Shown here: one piece after another, positions 34,033 through 38,298 of the stretch
Layout of the letters: each line of letters begins with the position of its first letter
Numbering within the stretch: the stretch's first letter is position 1
From: Coxiellaceae bacterium
GTDB taxonomy: Bacteria > Pseudomonadota > Gammaproteobacteria > Berkiellales > Berkiellaceae
DNA length: 38,298 nucleotides
Assembly: GCA_947478905.1 (NCBI GenBank)
Contig: CANJXG010000012.1
Coordinates: 1-38,298, forward strand
Direction of reading: 5' to 3'
The notes under the pieces: generated by a model
Told to the model about the DNA's origin: nothing
Database searches by the model: none
The model's input: the letters and a program-made list of their open reading frames with translations, nothing else
Made by a program: the position numbers and the translations under genes

Positions 34033-35010
34033 TTAATTAAACCTAACCCTAGGATCGACTATAGTATAAGCAATATCGGTTAAAATCAGTCCAAGAATAT
34101 ATAAAACCGACCCCAAAAAGACCATGCACCGCACAATTGCAAAATCTTGCTGATTAATCGCATCAATCGTGTAACTTCCTAAACCCGGGATACCAAAAAA
34201 TGATTCTGTGAGCAAACTTCCTAAAAATAATAAAGGTAAAATTGCGACCACTCCGGTTAAAATAGGAATCATAGCATTGGGCAAAACATGTTTAAATAAA
34301 ACACGAGGCACAGATAATCCTTTAGCGTACGCGGTACGAACATACTCTTTATCTATCTCTTCTAAAAATAACGTTCTATACCACCTTGCCCCCGCGCCAA
34401 CCCCCCCAAGCACGCCTATCAAAACAGGTAAAATCAAAAACTTAAAAAATAAAGGTCCTTCTACATACCCAGAAATAGGCACCCATTTTAAGGTCTTGGC
34501 AATCAGATATTGGCCCCCTATGATATAAAATAAAGTAGAAATAGAAAGCATTACTACAAAAATAAACACCCCTGCCGTATCTAAATAAGTGTCTCTAAAA
34601 AAAACCACTAACAAAGCTAAACTAATATTTAACGCTAAGCCTAGCAGTAAGGTGGGAATAGCAATCGCTAATGAGGGCCACATACGTTGCATAATATCAT
34701 CCGTAATATTGCGCCCCGCATCTGAGCGTCCAAAATCAAATGTAAATAATTTAAGCGATTTTTGATAAAATATCGTTTTTGTAAATTGTTGTGTTCCTGA
34801 TTTTTCATTATTCAAAAATAAAGGCAAATCATACCCTCTGTTTTTTTTCCAAGCCCCTATGGTATCTTGACTTACATGTTTTTGACCCAAATGCACTGCT
34901 GCCATATCATCAGGCGAATTAACAATAAAAAACAAACAAAAAGTTAATATATTCACGCCTATTAAAATAGGAATACTATACAATAAACGTCGCACAATAT
35001 ACTTTATCAT
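34033..35010 (-). CDS. Peptide ABC transporter permease, DppB/OppB-type
   Basis: The 325-residue permease has the classic N-terminus MIKYIVRRLLYSIPILIGVN and an EAA loop EYVRTAYAKGLSVPRVLFKH. It ends with AIVRCMVFLGSVLYILGLILTDIAYTIVDPRVRFN, the usual DppB/OppB C-terminal helix. Six membrane helices are expected. It overlaps the binding-protein gene by 4 bases and pairs with the DppC-type permease that follows. Confidence 0.92.
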   Translation of the reverse strand: MIKYIVRRLLYSIPILIGVNILTFCLFFIVNSPDDMAAVHLGQKHVSQDTIGAWKKNRGYDLPLFLNNEKSGTQQFTKTIFYQKSLKLFTFDFGRSDAGRNITDDIMQRMWPSLAIAIPTLLLGLALNISLALLVVFFRDTYLDTAGVFIFVVMLSISTLFYIIGGQYLIAKTLKWVPISGYVEGPLFFKFLILPVLIGVLGGVGAGARWYRTLFLEEIDKEYVRTAYAKGLSVPRVLFKHVLPNAMIPILTGVVAILPLLFLGSLLTESFFGIPGLGSYTIDAINQQDFAIVRCMVFLGSVLYILGLILTDIAYTIVDPRVRFN

Positions 35011-37016
35011 GGTGCACGATTCATCTTTCGGTTATACGCTATAATAGCGGGGCAACACAGCAAAATAAAAAACAATATAAATCCGATCAATGGCCATATC
35101 ATGGGTTGATTCCATATTGTACGTTGCTTAGAACGTAATGGGGTATCTATTTTAATATACTTTAAAGTATTGTGCGCAAAAGCATTAGGTTTAACCTCCC
35201 CCATCCATTGATGGGATAAAGTATATAAAAAAGGATTATACCCCCAGATCCACGGAGTATCTTTTTGCGCAATATCTATCATTTGATGAATTAGTGCTTC
35301 TCTTTTAGGGCCATTAGGTAATACTTTCATTTTTTCAAATAACTGATCATATTCATCGTTTTTATAATTTACTGCATTTTCTCCTTGAGATTTTACTTTG
35401 CCATTAGGTCCATATAATAAAAATAAAAAATTTTCAGGATCGGGATAGTCTGCACTCCAGCCCCAAGAAAAAATTTGTGCATTTCCGGTGCGCATTTTTT
35501 CTTGAAATCGATTATATTGGGTGGCTCGAACGACTAATTCAATGTTGAGTTTTTTAAATTGCTTACGCGTCCAAGCAAACATTGCATTGGAATCCGGCCC
35601 GCCCCCCATCGTCGCATCTAAATACAGCATAAGCGGCGCTTTTGTTTTAGGATCAATGCCATTAGGATACCCTGCTTGGGCTAATAATGTTTTAGCTTGC
35701 TCAAGCGTTTGACGCTCTTTTTTTGCTACCAATCCAAAAATACCCTCTGGTATAGGACTGGTTGCAACGACTCCGCGACCATTAAGAAAAAGATCAATAT
35801 ATTCTTCTATATCCATGGCAATACTAATAGCTTGACGCAATTTTCGTTTTGGCTCGCTATAGCCTCCTACAATGGGATCCATCATATTAAAGCCCCAATA
35901 AAATACACTAGGCAATATCGAAGTGTTTAATTGAATGTGTTGTGCTTTTAATTCTGGTGTTAGTTCTAAGCCAGAATTGTTACTAGCTGATTGCAAAGCT
36001 TGATCAAAGCTATCTGAAGCAATAGCAGATTGATCATAATAACCTTGTAAAAATTTATTCCAATACGGAATATTTTCTGCCTCTCGTGTAAAGACAACCT
36101 TATCTAAAAAAGGCATAGGCTGATTTTTTAATTGCTTATTATCTTCAAATGGATATAGATCTCTACGATAGTTAGGGTTTTTTACTAATACTATTCTAGC
36201 ATTCGGATCATTTTCAGATACCATAAAAGGCCCGGTGCCAATAGGATAATAATCTAAACTCACATTATTAGCACTCAACTTAGGCTGCGCATAATACCGT
36301 ATAGCTTCCCATGGCATGGGTGCAAAAAAAGGCATTGCTAACCAATATATAAACTGTGGATAGACTCCTTTAATTTTAATCTGATAATGATATTTAGAGA
36401 TGACTTTTGCCCCTTCTAACGCGTAGGGATTTAAATCAATGTAAACCGATTGATCAAGGGTTTGTCCTTTTTTTTCATATTTTTCTCTGAGATTTTTTTC
36501 AAAAGCATCTAAGCCTAAAATAGTATTTTGCATTAAACCAAAAACAGGTGAGTTTAAACTCGGATCCCCCAATCGCTTAATTTGATACACAAAATCATTT
36601 GCTACCAACTCTCGTGTACTATTTTTATAGTGTGCAAAAGCCGCATGAGGTTGATAGTAAATACCTGGCTTAATTTTTATATCGTAGATGCTCGTGATAA
36701 TTCCATTACGCTTGGTCGTACTCACGACAGGCATCGCCTGAGCCACTAAAGGCTCTAAAGTATAAGGCCGTTTTAAATAATGATATTGCAAGGGTGGCTC
36801 ATAAATTTGATTAATAATAGCCCACTCATTAGATGCATAGGAAAGCGCGGGATCTAAATGTTTGGGTTCTTCTGTAAATGAAGTATATAAGGTACTTACC
36901 CCTACTTTTTCATCAGGATAGGGGTTATTCCAAATTGACCACAAACATGCAAGACATTCAACTAGCATTTGTTTTTTAACAGGTAAATATTGTGAAATAT
37001 TTTCATAAGCGCCCAT
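35007..37016 (-). CDS. Peptide ABC transporter substrate-binding protein (SBP_bac_5) with C-terminal membrane anchor
   Basis: The 669-residue protein is a family 5 extracellular solute-binding protein. EPKHLDPALSYASNEW, YPIGTGPFMVSENDP and FSWGWSADYPDPENFLF are typical segments of DppA/OppA-like proteins. No clean signal peptide is visible: the N-terminus has only a short hydrophobic stretch (LVECLACLWSIW, about 18-29) ahead of NNPYP. A hydrophobic segment near the C-terminus (about 641-661, IWPLIGFILFFILLCC) would anchor the protein in the membrane, which is unusual for the family. It is the first gene of the operon and is divergent from fabI. The substrate is likely peptides, but this is not certain. 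Confidence 0.88.
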   Translation of the reverse strand: MGAYENISQYLPVKKQMLVECLACLWSIWNNPYPDEKVGVSTLYTSFTEEPKHLDPALSYASNEWAIINQIYEPPLQYHYLKRPYTLEPLVAQAMPVVSTTKRNGIITSIYDIKIKPGIYYQPHAAFAHYKNSTRELVANDFVYQIKRLGDPSLNSPVFGLMQNTILGLDAFEKNLREKYEKKGQTLDQSVYIDLNPYALEGAKVISKYHYQIKIKGVYPQFIYWLAMPFFAPMPWEAIRYYAQPKLSANNVSLDYYPIGTGPFMVSENDPNARIVLVKNPNYRRDLYPFEDNKQLKNQPMPFLDKVVFTREAENIPYWNKFLQGYYDQSAIASDSFDQALQSASNNSGLELTPELKAQHIQLNTSILPSVFYWGFNMMDPIVGGYSEPKRKLRQAISIAMDIEEYIDLFLNGRGVVATSPIPEGIFGLVAKKERQTLEQAKTLLAQAGYPNGIDPKTKAPLMLYLDATMGGGPDSNAMFAWTRKQFKKLNIELVVRATQYNRFQEKMRTGNAQIFSWGWSADYPDPENFLFLLYGPNGKVKSQGENAVNYKNDEYDQLFEKMKVLPNGPKREALIHQMIDIAQKDTPWIWGYNPFLYTLSHQWMGEVKPNAFAHNTLKYIKIDTPLRSKQRTIWNQPMIWPLIGFILFFILLCCPAIIAYNRKMNRAP

Positions 37017-37080
37017 CTCATGTAAAATAGATTTTTATATTTAGTTTAGTGTGTTATTCGTATTTTAGGGGGTATCTAGT

Positions 37081-37863
37081 ATGGGTTTTTTATCAGGCAA
37101 GCGAATTTTAATTACTGGTTTATTAAGTAACAAGTCTATCGCTGCTGGCATTGCCAAAGCAATGCACCGTGAAGGCGCACAATTGGCATTTACTTATCAA
37201 ACTGAAAGATTCAAAGAAAGAGTCGAAAAATTGGCTGCAGAGTATGATTCCAGCATTGTTATCCCGTGTGATGTCGCTCATGATGATGAGATCACTGAAA
37301 CTTTTAAGCAATTAGCGAACCATTGGGATAGTTTAGATGGCTTAGTGCACTCTATTGCTTATGCCCCTGCTGATCAGCTAGAAGGGGATTATCTAGATGT
37401 GCTCACACGTGAAGGCTTTGAAATCGCGCATAATGTGAGTTCTTATAGCTTAGGGGCACTTGCCAAGGCAGCCTACCCTCTTATGAGTGCTGTACCAGGC
37501 AATACCGGATCTATTTTGACTTTAACTTACTTAGGCGCTGAAAAAGTAGTCCCAGCTTATAATGTAATGGGACTAGCAAAAGCCAGTCTTGAAGCAAATG
37601 TAAGATACTTAGCTTCAAGCTTGGGGCCAAGAGGCATTAGGGTCAATGCAATTTCAGCAGGCCCAATTAAAACCTTAGCGGCATCGGGTATTAAAGATTT
37701 CAAAAAGATGTTAACGCATAATGAAGAAACAGCGCCCTTACGTAAAAATATTACCACTGAAGAAGTCGGTAATGTAGCAGCGTTTTTATGCTCTGATTTA
37801 GCTTCAGGTATTACTGGAGAAATCACGCATGTAGATGCAGGTTATAATATCGTAGCGATGTGA
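37081..37863 (+). CDS. fabI: Enoyl-[acyl-carrier-protein] reductase (NADH) FabI
   Basis: FabI performs the last step of each fatty-acid elongation cycle. The 260-residue protein has the NADH-binding start [19 protein letters not shown] and the catalytic Tyr160-x6-Lys167 in [14 protein letters not shown], with Tyr150 upstream. C-terminal [17 protein letters not shown] is typical. At the position of E. coli Gly93 this protein has Ala93 (HSIAYAP), as in some other FabI proteins. An AGGGGG site precedes the ATG by 9 bases. It is a single gene ending at a strong terminator. Confidence 0.96.
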   Translation: MGFLSGKRILITGLLSNKSIAAGIAKAMHREGAQLAFTYQTERFKERVEKLAAEYDSSIVIPCDVAHDDEITETFKQLANHWDSLDGLVHSIAYAPADQLEGDYLDVLTREGFEIAHNVSSYSLGALAKAAYPLMSAVPGNTGSILTLTYLGAEKVVPAYNVMGLAKASLEANVRYLASSLGPRGIRVNAISAGPIKTLAASGIKDFKKMLTHNEETAPLRKNITTEEVGNVAAFLCSDLASGITGEITHVDAGYNIVAM

Positions 37864-37879
37864 AAATCGCTAAAAAAAA

Positions 37880-37909
37880 GCCCTGATCATTAATATGAAT
37901 GATCAGGGC
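37880..37909. terminator. Strong terminator after fabI, probably bidirectional
   Basis: GCCCTGATCAT (37880-37890) pairs perfectly with ATGATCAGGGC (37899-37909) around an 8-base loop. CTTTTGTGTG follows on the plus strand, and a run of eight A precedes the stem, giving T8 on the minus strand. It can therefore end both fabI and the convergent gene from the right edge. Confidence 0.88.
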
Positions 37910-37927
37910 CTTTTGTGTGTCATCTCA

Positions 37928-38298
37928 TTAAGGCCTAGGCATCTGAACATCTGAACCTACATAATCACCGATAAGATTACGCAGTGCATCAGGCATCTCA
38001 ACCCTATTTTGACCCCCATTATCCGCAGGCATAGCTAATGCAGAGAGAACGTTTTTAACATAGGGCTTGATTAACGTGTCATAATCATCTTGATAAACGT
38101 TCATAATTATTTCTCTTTTCAGTTTCTGAAAAAACTTAATTTTCTCTTGATTACTGCAGCCCAGTGCTGGCTTCTGGAGTGTTGTCTGACCTGATACGAT
38201 TGCTCCAAAATGATTTTTAACAGTATACCTCAAAGCTTTATCTTTCTGTTTATGCAGTAAAATATGTCTATTGGACACTTGCTTCTCAAAAGTTTCAT
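37928..38298 (-). CDS. C-terminal part of an unrecognised protein (runs off the right edge)
   Basis: The frame is open from the right edge, adding codons for ETFEKQ upstream of the GTG at 38278, so this is most likely the C-terminal 122 or more residues of a longer protein rather than a 116-residue gene. Visible features are SGQTTLQKPALGCSNQEKIK, a helix QKLKREIIMNVYQDDYDTLI and a polar tail ADNGGQNRVEMPDALRNLIG. No family is recognised. The style (soluble, charged, no catalytic motif visible) would fit another accessory protein. It is convergent with fabI. Confidence 0.5.
   Translation of the reverse strand, partial: ETFEKQVSNRHILLHKQKDKALRYTVKNHFGAIVSGQTTLQKPALGCSNQEKIKFFQKLKREIIMNVYQDDYDTLIKPYVKNVLSALAMPADNGGQNRVEMPDALRNLIGDYVGSDVQMPRP

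Noticed and set aside
36950-37025. Frameshift that would restore a signal peptide on the substrate-binding protein
   Set aside because: An ATG in another frame gives MRWALMKIFHNIYLLKNK before a stop, but joining it to the main frame does not create a convincing hydrophobic core or lipobox.
37351-37365. FabI Ala93 as a triclosan-resistance change
   Set aside because: Ala at this position occurs naturally in FabI proteins that remain sensitive; only bulkier replacements of the E. coli Gly are known to matter.

Overview
The window is an AT-rich stretch of a gammaproteobacterial chromosome. The layout of the core genes (yajC-secD-secF next to suhB and trmJ; dnaQ-rnhA-yafS beside mltD) is gammaproteobacterial. 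The style of the accessory genes (ankyrin repeats, an OGFr-like domain, large low-complexity orphan proteins, a MazEF pair, several decayed insertion sequences) suggests an intracellular or host-associated lineage of the Legionella/Coxiella type. That placement is an inference from gene content; no rRNA or other definitive marker is present.

Layout. Positions 1-1622 are a pile-up of three insertion sequences. A tip of an IS5-family element lies in the tail of an ISAzo13-family transposase, which carries an in-frame amber codon just before its last catalytic residue. The ISAzo13 copy in turn truncates a third transposase. Next come an OGFr-domain membrane protein (1823-2743), tatD, a mazF-mazE pair, an AAA/DUF4143 ATPase, trmJ, suhB, the secF-secD-yajC cluster, tadA and xseA. 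Positions 12112-19708 are an accessory block around the core gene typA. It holds an 820-residue and a 513-residue protein in one transcription unit, and a 480-residue orphan. From 19845 the window is mostly housekeeping: sppA, rluC, rne, tsaB, an MFS transporter, dnaQ, rnhA, a yafS-like methyltransferase and mltD. A 447-bp MITE-like inverted-repeat element follows (29624-30070), then a five-repeat ankyrin protein, a four-gene peptide ABC transporter operon, fabI, and the C-terminal end of an unrecognised protein that runs off the right edge.

The core genes serve protein export (SecDF-YajC, SppA), tRNA and rRNA modification (TrmJ, TadA, TsaB, RluC), RNA decay (RNase E), DNA repair and replication (XseA, DnaQ, RNase HI), murein turnover (MltD), lipid synthesis (FabI) and peptide uptake.

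The most promising unexplained item is the 820/513-residue pair. Both proteins share a divergent region with an NNC-x2-NVM motif, a later segment resembling the end of OTU/papain-like domains, and an HW motif. This suggests a family of putative cysteine-protease or deubiquitinase-like effectors, transcribed from a near-consensus promoter preceded by a TTAA-N7-TTAA element. Other notable items are the OGFr-domain protein, the MITE-like element, the nested IS remnants and a doubled amphipathic helix in RNase E.
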